Of a stretch of 11,778 nt of DNA, positions 1 to 7,268 are shown one piece after another. The first letter of the stretch is position 1. Every line of letters begins with the position of its first letter. The translations under genes and the position numbers were made by a program. The notes below the pieces were generated by a model, which did no database searches, was not told where the DNA came from, and saw only the letters and a list, made by a program, of their open reading frames with translations. The stretch comes from Prolixibacteraceae bacterium (GTDB taxonomy: Bacteria > Bacteroidota > Bacteroidia > Bacteroidales > Prolixibacteraceae), in contig SKHV01000149.1 in NCBI GenBank assembly GCA_007116765.1, positions 1 through 11,778 on the forward strand. Direction: 5' to 3'.

Positions 1-242
1 AATATAGTGTATAAAGGAGCGTTTCGGGTTTCTATCTTTACCCGATCTTTTGCGTTGATGAGTTCGGGATTGTAAGAAAAATAGATGTCAAATTCTTCAG
101 TTAGTTTTTCCAGTAGTTTTTGTTTACTAATTGAGTCGGTTTTAGTTGTAACTTCAATATTCAATATACTATTGCCATGTTGAGCTTGCACTTTAGAAGC
201 AAACACAAAAAGCATAAAAAGCATGAATATTTTTTGATACAT
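1..242 (-). CDS. Secreted STN-domain protein, C-terminus beyond window
   Basis: This reading frame starts at the ATG at 240-242, runs leftwards and leaves the window open, so only about 80 residues are visible. The first 21 residues look like a signal peptide: a short basic start, a run of Met, Leu and Phe, then KVQAQ. The rest resembles an STN (secretin/TonB short N-terminal) domain, with the hallmark 'FDIYFSYNPELINAKDRV' followed by a strand and 'NAPLYTI'. In Bacteroidota such a start is found on TonB-dependent receptors, on carboxypeptidase-regulatory-like proteins and on stand-alone STN proteins. The missing C-terminus would decide which. It begins 9 bases after the stop of the STN-protease gene and is probably the fourth gene of the sigma/anti-sigma operon. 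I see no clear ribosome binding site. The reading frame and signal peptide are direct observations; the STN call is by motif. Confidence 0.75.
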   Translation of the reverse strand, partial: MYQKIFMLFMLFVFASKVQAQHGNSILNIEVTTKTDSISKQKLLEKLTEEFDIYFSYNPELINAKDRVKIETRNAPLYTI

Positions 243-251
243 AGCGGCTTA

Positions 252-1808
252 TTATTTTTTGAATGGATCAGACAATCGGAATGTTGTTGTTATTTTTTCG
301 CCGTTTCGCAGCACGGTCATTCTAATTCTGCGATTTTCTCGCGCCTTTAGTGCCAGATTTATGTCGTTAAGTGTTAGATTGCTGTGTGAGCGGTGGTTAA
401 GCGCTAGCACCTGATCGTATTTCCTTAGTCCTGCTTCCCATGCCGGTGAATCTTCAATTACATTGCTCACTGTAAATACCGGAATGCCCGGCACCGGGTT
501 AATGATTTCTAGCCCACTCATGTTATAGTTGAATCTTTCTCGGATTGCTGAATTCGGTCTTAAAATAATACGATTGTTGTAGTAGTCGAAAGTAACGGTA
601 AACCTTCGCAATACTTCACCACCTATTGAGCCGTTTCGGTTGTCGGCATAAATTGAGCGATTGTAATATGCTGCTTCGGGGTACGAGGCAATAGGAGCCG
701 GAATGGGGTGGCCACCCAGCCATAATGCACTTATGCGACCTTTGTAGCCAAACAATTCACCTCCAAGTCCCGATCCAAGGTATGCATAAATATTGTTTTC
801 GGGAATAATTATGCTTGAATCGCTGCGAACCGATAGCCATATTGCGTCGCTTGCACCAGTATCAACCAACAGGTTCACAGGAATAACCTCACCTGTTTCC
901 TGCACAATCTCCGATTTGATTACAGGCCTGTTACGGATAAACTGAATGGGCAGTACAATATCGTTGCGTCTGGGTTTGTAAGTGAAGTCTTGAGGTTTAT
1001 AAAGTCTAATGCGCTCCCTATTATAGTCTACTTGTACAATGTAATGTCTGAACAAATTGAAGCCGATAAGCCCGTGAACAGGCATGCCTAATATTTGCGA
1101 AATCTGAAAATTCTCGTCGAGCACCACATTTATTTTTTGTTCTTTTACAGAGATGCCCGGTATCGAAATAATGTTGTTCCCCGACTGGTAGGCCTGTGTG
1201 GTTGAGTCGCTGCCCAGCCCACGTAAATTAATTGCCTGCATGTAATTGAGGTTTAGTTTCTCAACCAGCGTGAGTTCAGTTATTATAGGGTCGCTTACAC
1301 CGGTGTCGAGTATAAAGTTCATTGTATCGCTATTGTTGATACTCACCGGTAAAATTATCAGGTTGCTTATTTTTTTGAATTCGATGTCTACCCATCTTCT
1401 TCTGGGGTTATCGAATAAAAACCCCGATGAAGTGGTGTTGTAAAGTGCTTCGTAATCAATGTGCTGAGACATGGGCACGTAATCACGTACCATAAGTATA
1501 TTGTTGTCGATTTCAAAAATCAAAAAGTAGTCGTCCATTAAACTGTTGAGTACTTCTTGTACTGATTTGTTCGACACATTTAAACTTACCCGCTTATTAC
1601 GTATGAGCCTCGAATTATAGTCCAAATCAAGATTGAATTGTTCGCAAATGCGTTTAATGACGTCTTCCAAAGGTTCATTGTCGGCATAAAACGTGATGTT
1701 TTGATCCAGTATATTTACAGGTGTTTGTGCTTTACTATTGTTTACACAAAGCAATGCAAACAATATAAATAGAGCAACAAATTTATTGATCTTGAGTATT
1801 GATTTCAT
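252..1808 (-). CDS. Secreted STN + two-lobed aspartic protease + PDZ protein
   Basis: A 518-residue exported protein with an unusual domain order. Residues 1-28 are a signal peptide ending in SKAQ. Residues about 38-108 form an STN-type module ('NITFYADNEPLEDV', then 'RVSLNVSNKSVQEVLNSL', ending 'NNILMVRD'). Residues about 138-420 form an aspartyl protease with two lobes, each with an active-site-like motif: LDTGVSD (Asp168) and VDTGASD (Asp316). One chain could therefore supply both catalytic aspartates, as in pepsin. The lobes also carry 'GLIGFNLFRHY' and 'GSIGGEVLRRF', the second family hallmark. Residues about 431-515 look like a PDZ domain ('DSPAWEAGLRKYDQVLALN'). Aspartyl protease plus PDZ is known in Bacteroidota; the STN module in front is what stands out. 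It sits 15 bases after the anti-sigma gene with an AGGAG box. A role in signalling or FecR processing is inference; the substrate is unknown. Confidence 0.88.
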   Translation of the reverse strand: MKSILKINKFVALFILFALLCVNNSKAQTPVNILDQNITFYADNEPLEDVIKRICEQFNLDLDYNSRLIRNKRVSLNVSNKSVQEVLNSLMDDYFLIFEIDNNILMVRDYVPMSQHIDYEALYNTTSSGFLFDNPRRRWVDIEFKKISNLIILPVSINNSDTMNFILDTGVSDPIITELTLVEKLNLNYMQAINLRGLGSDSTTQAYQSGNNIISIPGISVKEQKINVVLDENFQISQILGMPVHGLIGFNLFRHYIVQVDYNRERIRLYKPQDFTYKPRRNDIVLPIQFIRNRPVIKSEIVQETGEVIPVNLLVDTGASDAIWLSVRSDSSIIIPENNIYAYLGSGLGGELFGYKGRISALWLGGHPIPAPIASYPEAAYYNRSIYADNRNGSIGGEVLRRFTVTFDYYNNRIILRPNSAIRERFNYNMSGLEIINPVPGIPVFTVSNVIEDSPAWEAGLRKYDQVLALNHRSHSNLTLNDINLALKARENRRIRMTVLRNGEKITTTFRLSDPFKK

Positions 1809-1818
1809 GGCTATTTCT

Positions 1819-1823
1819 CTCCT
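1819..1823 (-). promoter_or_regulatory. Shine-Dalgarno box of the STN-protease gene
   Basis: On the minus strand, AGGAG lies 10 bases before the ATG at 1806-1808 and begins directly after the stop codon of the anti-sigma gene. It supports this start codon and suggests direct translation from the shared message. The other genes in the window lack a comparably clear box, as is usual in Bacteroidota. Confidence 0.55.
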
Positions 1824-2819
1824 TTATTTTTTTGTGTTGATTAAATAGGTGTTTTCGTGGGTTTCTTTAATGTTAAGGCTTAGGGTAAGTGCAATTACAT
1901 CAAGAACATAGTTTTTTTCGTGGTGCGAAAAAGTGGCTGTAATAGTTTGCTTCATGTCAACCTGATTGTTTACCTCAAAAGATATGCCGTAAACATGCTC
2001 AATGGTTGTAAGCACTTCCGATAGAGGTGTTGAATGGAATTCGATATCGCGAGTAAACCATGCCATTGCATTAGGCTCGCTTGTTTCCATTTTTTGAATG
2101 CTGCCGGTATGTTTGTCAATTATACCCATTTGACCGGCTTTTAGAATAATTTTGGTTGCTCTGTTTTTTTGTTTAAGAGTGTTTTGTAGCTCAACATTAC
2201 CTGTTTCAACTGTCACATCAATACTAGAACCTGAATCAAAAGCTTTAACATTAAACGATGTACCCAGTACCAAAACTTTAGCATTTTGTGTTTTTATTAC
2301 AAAAGGTTTTTGTGCGTCGGGTTTTACATCGAAAAATGCTTCGCCATTAAGATGTATGGTTCTGTTCTTCTTGTTAAAACTTGAAGCATATCGAATTTGG
2401 GTGTTGTAATTCATCGTAACGCTCGAACCATCGGGGAGTTGTAGAGTAGGCCGGTGGGTGTCGTGAATACTTGTTGAATGTTGAGTGGTATTTGCCGGAA
2501 GTAAAACAAAATATCGTACAAAGAAAACGGTTGAAATTAACACAAGCATGATTCCAGCCATACGCAAAAGATATGAGCCGGGAAGGCGTCTTTTTTTATC
2601 AGATTGAATTTTTCTGCTCACTTTTTCCCATGCTTTCGAAGTATTGTAAGACCCTAGTGAGAAATACCTATCGACTTCTTCTCTAGCGCGAGATGATTCA
2701 TTTAAAATCAATTTCATCTCCTCTTCGGTTTCACACGCTGCAATCAATTGCTTTTCTTCGTCGCTTAGTGCTTCTCCAAAAGTGTGCTTCGCAATAATAT
2801 TCCAGTTTATTCTTTTCAC
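1824..2819 (-). CDS. FecR-family anti-sigma factor
   Basis: A 331-residue single-pass inner-membrane protein that should hold the ECF sigma factor encoded just upstream. The cytoplasmic N-terminus (1-80) contains the sigma-binding type region with 'AWEKVSRKI'. Residues about 83-107 are a transmembrane helix. The periplasmic part has the FecR domain (about 120-215; 'LQLPDGSSVTMNYNTQIRY', 'HLNGEAFFDV', 'VLGTSFNVKAF') and a C-terminal DUF4974 domain (about 257-327; 'FHSTPLSEVLTTIEHVYGI'), an STN-like fold that in related systems meets the partner's signalling domain. The start codon is GTG at 2817-2819. Three tandem in-frame TAA codons lie immediately before it and no other start occurs near the N-terminus, so the start is well fixed. 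It lies 68 bases after the sigma gene and 15 before the protease gene. Confidence 0.93.
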   Translation of the reverse strand: MKRINWNIIAKHTFGEALSDEEKQLIAACETEEEMKLILNESSRAREEVDRYFSLGSYNTSKAWEKVSRKIQSDKKRRLPGSYLLRMAGIMLVLISTVFFVRYFVLLPANTTQHSTSIHDTHRPTLQLPDGSSVTMNYNTQIRYASSFNKKNRTIHLNGEAFFDVKPDAQKPFVIKTQNAKVLVLGTSFNVKAFDSGSSIDVTVETGNVELQNTLKQKNRATKIILKAGQMGIIDKHTGSIQKMETSEPNAMAWFTRDIEFHSTPLSEVLTTIEHVYGISFEVNNQVDMKQTITATFSHHEKNYVLDVIALTLSLNIKETHENTYLINTKK

Positions 2820-2887
2820 TTATTATTATTTGTTCATTGAAATGGTTAAACCCTGTATTTATTTGACACTTCATACTGTTTTTACCC

Positions 2888-3457
2888 TTATTGCATTTTC
2901 TTTAAAATTAAAAATGAAATAAGGATATGCTTGTAGTCTTTCAGTTTCTCGCGCAGGTCGCGCAGGGCATGCCCCATTTGTGCTTCGACTGTTTTTACCG
3001 AGAGGTTAAGCTCATCAGCGATTTCTTTATACTTAAGGCCGTGCTCACGACTAAGCATGAATATTTCGCGTCTGCGCTTTGGAAGTTCTTCTATGCTGCG
3101 ATGAATTTTTTCAATCATTCCGGGTTCAAAAAAATGTTCCGCTTCCGCTTCGATTTCTTGTTGTATTATATGATTTTTGTATTCATTACGAACCTTCATG
3201 TGCTTGATGTAATTTAAGCATCGGTTTCGTACCGAACTGTAGAGATAATTCTTTACTGATGTTTCGATTTTTAGTTTCGATTTTTTTTCCCAAATATATG
3301 TAAATACACCTTGTACTACCTCTTCGCAATCGTCTTTGTCTGGGAGGTATTGTCGGGTAAAAATGCACAATGGCACATAATACAGCCTGAATAATAGTTC
3401 AAAGCTTTGTTTATTTCCTTTTTTTATTTTTTCAAACAAATCCGAATCGGAGTTCAT
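2888..3457 (-). CDS. ECF RNA polymerase sigma-70 factor (Bacteroidota FecI-like)
   Basis: A 189-residue extracytoplasmic-function sigma factor, the normal size for the Bacteroidota FecI-like group. Region 2 lies at about residues 8-85 ('SFELLFRLYYVPL', 'DCEEVVQGVFTYIWEK', 'VKNYLYSSVRNRCLNYIK'). Region 4 lies at about 117-171 and contains the helix-turn-helix 'KYKEIADELNLSVKTVEAQ', which should recognise the -35 element of its target promoters. The short hydrophobic tail (HILISFLIL) is often seen in this family. The FecR partner follows on the same strand, so the standard model applies: a signal from the envelope frees the sigma factor. The targets are not visible. The likeliest are its own operon and possibly genes beyond the left edge. 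It is divergent from rdgB across 156 bases. Confidence 0.95.
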   Translation of the reverse strand: MNSDSDLFEKIKKGNKQSFELLFRLYYVPLCIFTRQYLPDKDDCEEVVQGVFTYIWEKKSKLKIETSVKNYLYSSVRNRCLNYIKHMKVRNEYKNHIIQQEIEAEAEHFFEPGMIEKIHRSIEELPKRRREIFMLSREHGLKYKEIADELNLSVKTVEAQMGHALRDLREKLKDYKHILISFLILKKMQ

Positions 3458-3488
3458 AGGGTTGAGTATAAGAATCGATTACAATTTA

Positions 3489-3521
3489 CAAAAAATATAC
3501 AGCTATTTTTTTATATGACAA
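3489..3521 (-). promoter_or_regulatory. Possible promoter of the sigma/anti-sigma operon
   Basis: On the minus strand a TTG (3521-3519) is followed after 19 bases by TATATTTTTTG (3499-3489), close to the Bacteroidota housekeeping pattern of TTTG near -33 and TAnnTTTG near -7, but one base too long in the -7 part. It lies 32 bases before the sigma-factor ATG. The region is AT-rich, so a chance match is possible. Confidence 0.3.
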
Positions 3522-3550
3522 CTCAGTACTGTTTTTCCACTATTAATTCA

Positions 3551-3582
3551 TTTGAGTGTTTGCATTTAAAGTAATATTTTAG
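3551..3582 (+). promoter_or_regulatory. Possible promoter of the rdgB-porZ-recO operon
   Basis: TTTG at 3551-3554 and TATTTTAG at 3575-3582 are separated by 20 bases. This fits the Bacteroidota -33/-7 promoter pattern (TTTG, TAnnTTTG) with one mismatch. The rdgB start is 31 bases downstream, leaving room for a short leader. The call rests on pattern only. Confidence 0.35.
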
Positions 3583-3613
3583 CCTGAAATTATTTTCTTT
3601 AAAAACAGCCATT

Positions 3614-4189
3614 ATGAAACTTGTATTTGCTACACACAACGAGTATAAATTAACAGAAGTAAAAAAAATACTTGATCCCGATGTAGAGCTTTTAAGCTTG
3701 AACGATATTGCTTGTTTCGACGAAATTCCCGAAACATCGTCCACGCTCGAAGGCAATGCTTCGCTAAAAGCACGCTACGTGTATGAAAAATTCGGCTACA
3801 ATTGTTTTGCCGACGATACAGGACTTGAGGTTGAGGCCTTGAATATGGAACCGGGTGTTTTCTCGGCACGTTATGCCGGAGAAGATAAAAGTGCAGAAGC
3901 CAATATGCAAAAATTACTTTTGGAGATGAGTAAAATAAAAAATCGAAAAGCTCGTTTTAGAACTGTAATTTCACTCATTATTAATGGTGAAGAAAGTTTT
4001 TTTGAAGGAATAGTAAATGGTTCTATTCTTGAACATAAACAGGGCGATATGGGTTTTGGTTACGATCCCATATTTGAGCCCGAGGGCTATAGCCAATCGT
4101 TTGCTGAAATGAATATGGCCGAAAAAAATATAATAAGCCATCGTGGTCGTGCAATGGCACTTTTAGTAGAGTTTCTTAAAAAATATTGA
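3614..4189 (+). CDS. rdgB: RdgB/HAM1 non-canonical purine NTP pyrophosphatase
   Basis: A cytoplasmic 191-residue enzyme that hydrolyses dITP, ITP and XTP to the monophosphate and pyrophosphate, keeping deaminated purines out of DNA and RNA. The full family signature is visible: 'FATHNEYKLTEVKKIL' at residues 5-20 (nucleotide-binding T-x-N-x-x-K), 'CFADDTGLEVEAL' at 64-76 with the catalytic Asp68, 'GVFSARYAG' at 81-89, 'GFGYDPIFEP' at 147-156 and the SHRG purine-binding motif at 175-178. The length matches family members and nothing is missing. It is the first gene of a tight plus-strand operon: porZ starts 7 bases after its stop. No Shine-Dalgarno sequence precedes the ATG. Confidence 0.96.
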   Translation: MKLVFATHNEYKLTEVKKILDPDVELLSLNDIACFDEIPETSSTLEGNASLKARYVYEKFGYNCFADDTGLEVEALNMEPGVFSARYAGEDKSAEANMQKLLLEMSKIKNRKARFRTVISLIINGEESFFEGIVNGSILEHKQGDMGFGYDPIFEPEGYSQSFAEMNMAEKNIISHRGRAMALLVEFLKKY

Positions 4190-4196
4190 AAAGAAT

Positions 4197-6545
4197 ATGA
4201 AATATATTTTTACAGTAATTGTGCTTGTTTTAGTAAGTAGTATCACCATTGCTCAACAAACACGCGGCAACTGGAGCTACCATTTATCGCATACAAAAAC
4301 ATTCGATGTGGTACAAGCAAACAGAAAAGTGTATTTTGTTTCAAATGGAGGCATATTTTATTACAGCAAAAATGACAATAGCATTACAACCCTGACAAAG
4401 ATCGATGGGCTTTCAGGCTCAGACTTTAAAGGAATTGAATACAGTCCCAGCACAGGCAGCTTAGTTGTATATTATCGTAACTCTATGGTTGATGTAATAA
4501 TGCCCGATGGCACTGTTTTCCCAATTTCCGATATCAACAGAAAAAATATTGTGGGCGATAAAATGATTTACAGTGCTACGTGTCATGAAAACTACTGTTA
4601 TTTGGCCTGTGGGTTTGGCATTGTAGTGCTCGATTTGAATCGGTTGGAGGTAAGCGACTCATTTATTATTGGCGACAGTGGCAACTATTTAGCCGTTTAC
4701 GATGTGGCTATCGACGAGAATAATATATATGCCGGAACTGAAAACGGATTAAAATATGCTCCCCTTGATGCACCTAATTTGCTCGATTATAATTATTGGG
4801 AATATTATGAAGACGATGTGGTGATTAAGCAAAATTACAACATTATAGATTTTGCCATGAACCGTTTATGGCTGGTACACAACAGCGATTTGTGGTATGC
4901 CGACAAAACCTTAGTGGGCAATGTGGAGGGTAGTTGGTATTCCGACTATGAATCGATTCGGAAAATTAATAGCTTGCGTATTAACAAACAAATGCTGGTT
5001 TATGCAGGCAGTACTTCGTCACAAAATCCTTTAATAAATGTAATAAACCGCGAAACCGGAAGTCAGTCTCAAATTACTCAATATCCCTTTATGCTCGAAG
5101 GTTTGAATATTGACCCGCAGGCAGCAATTATCGATGACGAAGGAGACGTGTGGATAGCCGACATGAATTATGGTGGTATCCGCTACCGGAAAAATGGAAC
5201 ATTTGAAAGGCTTTCGCCCGAAGGGCCTGTCGATAACGGTGCTTTTGCGCTACACTATTCCGACAACAAACTTTGGGTTGCCGGAGGAGGTTATAATGCT
5301 TCTTGGAATAATATATACAACAATGCTATATTCCAGGGCTACAGTTCGGGGAGGTGGGAGTCGTTCACCAAATACACAAAACCCGAATTGACCGATTTTA
5401 ATGATGTTGTACAGGTTATTGCGCGCCCGGGAAGCCCCAACCACATTTATGTAGCCACCTGGGGGGGAGGGATACTGGAGTACAGAAACGGGAAACTTGA
5501 AAATATTTTCGACGACACAAACTCATCGCTTCAAAACATTATTCCCGGCAGTTATTATACTCGGATTGGAGGAATCGATTTTGACACAAACGGAAACCTT
5601 TGGACAACTACCAGTGAGGTTGAACGGGTTTTACATAAGCGTAGCCCCGACGGTACCTGGACTGGATATTCCTTGCCCGAAATTGCAAACGCTTATAAGA
5701 TAGGAAAACCTCTAGTAGCCTCAACAGGTGATATATGGATTCTTGTTCCTCGCGAAGCGACCTACGGATTGTACGTGATGAGTAACGATGGCAGGCAAAA
5801 GAAGCACCTTAATGTGACCAGCTATTTCAATAATAACATAGAAGAGATATTTTACAATATGAACAATGTATTTGATATAGCTGAAGATTTAGACGGAAAA
5901 ATGTGGGTGGGAACCTCACGGGGTATTGCTGTATTTTCTTATATCGACAGGGTTTTTACCGATAATCCTTATTATGCCAACCGACCGTCGGTAGATCGCA
6001 ATGACGGGTTGTATCATCCCTTGCTGCAATATGAAACGGTAACGGCTCTGGCTGTCGATGGGGGAAACCGTAAGTATTGTGGTACACGAAGTTCAGGTAT
6101 CTATCTTGTTTCACCCGACGGATCGGAGCAGATTGCGCATTATACTGCCGAAAACTCACCCCTTATTTCAAACAATATATTGAATCTCGAATACGACGGC
6201 GATAACGGAATTCTGTATGTTGCAACCGACTTAGGTCTTGTGTCGCTGCAAACCGAGTCGAGAAAAGCTTTTGAGCGTTTTACTGATGTGTATGCTTATC
6301 CTAACCCGGTGCGTAGTGGTTATACTGGCGATATTTATATTACCGGAATGATGGAAGATACTAATGTGAAAATCACAACCATTAGCGGCAGGCTGGTTTA
6401 CGAAACCACTTCGATTGGTGGTCAGGCCGTATGGGATGGACACGATTTGTCGGGCAGGAAAGTACACACAGGTATTTATCTTGTTTTCTTGGCTGCGAAC
6501 GAGGGGCAGGAGTCTGCAGTAACAAAAATTGCTTTTATCCGATGA
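4197..6545 (+). CDS. porZ: PorZ-like beta-propeller protein with T9SS sorting domain
   Basis: A 782-residue exported protein. Residues 1-20 are a signal peptide ending IAQ. The body (about 25-690) is a series of propeller-type repeats in the style of two-component regulator propellers ('GGIFYYSKNDNSITTL', 'NIYAGTENGLKYAPL', 'GDVWIADMNYGGIRYRKNG', 'GKMWVGTSRGIAVFS', 'ILYVATDLGLVSLQ'). The last 85 or so residues form a type A T9SS sorting domain ('YAYPNPV', 'KITTISGRLVYETT', 'WDGHDLSGRKVHTGIYLVF'). The architecture and length match PorZ of Porphyromonas gingivalis (two propellers plus a CTD, about 780 residues), a part of the surface attachment complex that works with the sortase PorU in anchoring T9SS cargo. 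A different propeller protein exported by T9SS is possible but less likely. Its stop overlaps the recO start. Confidence 0.8.
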   Translation: MKYIFTVIVLVLVSSITIAQQTRGNWSYHLSHTKTFDVVQANRKVYFVSNGGIFYYSKNDNSITTLTKIDGLSGSDFKGIEYSPSTGSLVVYYRNSMVDVIMPDGTVFPISDINRKNIVGDKMIYSATCHENYCYLACGFGIVVLDLNRLEVSDSFIIGDSGNYLAVYDVAIDENNIYAGTENGLKYAPLDAPNLLDYNYWEYYEDDVVIKQNYNIIDFAMNRLWLVHNSDLWYADKTLVGNVEGSWYSDYESIRKINSLRINKQMLVYAGSTSSQNPLINVINRETGSQSQITQYPFMLEGLNIDPQAAIIDDEGDVWIADMNYGGIRYRKNGTFERLSPEGPVDNGAFALHYSDNKLWVAGGGYNASWNNIYNNAIFQGYSSGRWESFTKYTKPELTDFNDVVQVIARPGSPNHIYVATWGGGILEYRNGKLENIFDDTNSSLQNIIPGSYYTRIGGIDFDTNGNLWTTTSEVERVLHKRSPDGTWTGYSLPEIANAYKIGKPLVASTGDIWILVPREATYGLYVMSNDGRQKKHLNVTSYFNNNIEEIFYNMNNVFDIAEDLDGKMWVGTSRGIAVFSYIDRVFTDNPYYANRPSVDRNDGLYHPLLQYETVTALAVDGGNRKYCGTRSSGIYLVSPDGSEQIAHYTAENSPLISNNILNLEYDGDNGILYVATDLGLVSLQTESRKAFERFTDVYAYPNPVRSGYTGDIYITGMMEDTNVKITTISGRLVYETTSIGGQAVWDGHDLSGRKVHTGIYLVFLAANEGQESAVTKIAFIR

Positions 6546-7267
6546 TTGTTAAGACCCGGGCAGTTGTGCTTCACCATATAAAGTATGCCGAAACCAGCAT
6601 TATTGCAACGCTTTATACCGAAGCTTTTGGTAGGCAGGCCTACATGATTAACGGGATAAGATCGCTCAAATCCAAGCAGAAATCGTCACATTTTCAACCG
6701 CTAACTCTGCTCGAAGCTGAAGTTTACCATAAGCCCGCTCGCGAACTTCAGCGTATCAAAGAATATCGACTTAGCCACATACCTCACTCAATTCCGTTCA
6801 ATATGGCCAAAAGTGCCGTGAGTATGTTCTTGGCCGAAGTATTGTTCAAGACTTTACGCAGCGAAGAATCAGATAAGGCTCTTTTTGACTTTATATGGGA
6901 GGCAGTGGTTTATTTCGACTCAATGGATAGTGGTGCGTCCAATTTCCATCTCTGGTTTTTGCTGAAAATGGCAGCATACCTCGGATTTAAAATCGAAACT
7001 AATGCATCGTCCTTAAACCGGTGGTTCGACTTGGAAGGGGGCGATTTTGTATACACCAGACCTCATTTCGAAAACACACCCAACATTGAAGAATCGGAGC
7101 ATATTGCAAACTTTGCTGATATGCCGGCTCATCAAATGCATGTTTACAGCCTAAGTGGAGCTTCCCGCTCACGACTTTTACAAATAATAATAGCTTATTA
7201 CGCCATTCACTTCGACTCGATGGGAACCATTAATTCGCTTGAAATTTTGCAGGAACTTTTTCGCTAG
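6542..7267 (+). CDS. recO: DNA repair protein RecO
   Basis: A 241-residue RecO, which helps RecR load RecA onto SSB-coated single-stranded DNA in the RecFOR pathway. The N-terminal OB-fold (about 1-80) is recognisable from 'MIVKTRAVVLHHIKYAETSI' and 'LYTEAFGRQAYMINGIR'. The rest is the helical C-terminal domain ('FLAEVLFKTLRSEE', 'FHLWFLLKMAAYLGF'). The frame stays open for 37 codons upstream, but the family start is the ATG at 6542, which shares ATGA with the porZ stop (6542-6545) and implies translational coupling. The protein has no cysteine at all, so it lacks the zinc-binding cysteines of many RecO proteins. Its stop is one base from that of the converging GH5 gene. Confidence 0.93.
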   Translation: MIVKTRAVVLHHIKYAETSIIATLYTEAFGRQAYMINGIRSLKSKQKSSHFQPLTLLEAEVYHKPARELQRIKEYRLSHIPHSIPFNMAKSAVSMFLAEVLFKTLRSEESDKALFDFIWEAVVYFDSMDSGASNFHLWFLLKMAAYLGFKIETNASSLNRWFDLEGGDFVYTRPHFENTPNIEESEHIANFADMPAHQMHVYSLSGASRSRLLQIIIAYYAIHFDSMGTINSLEILQELFR

Positions 7268-7268
7268 T

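Noticed and set aside
5461..5467. Run of seven G in porZ as a possible phase-variation tract
   Set aside because: It encodes Trp-Gly-Gly-Gly in a normal propeller repeat, the frame is intact, and seven bases is short for slippage.
6431..6541. N-terminal extension of RecO by 37 codons
   Set aside because: It overlaps the T9SS sorting domain of PorZ, and RecO proteins begin with the M-I-V-K-T-type sequence found at 6542.
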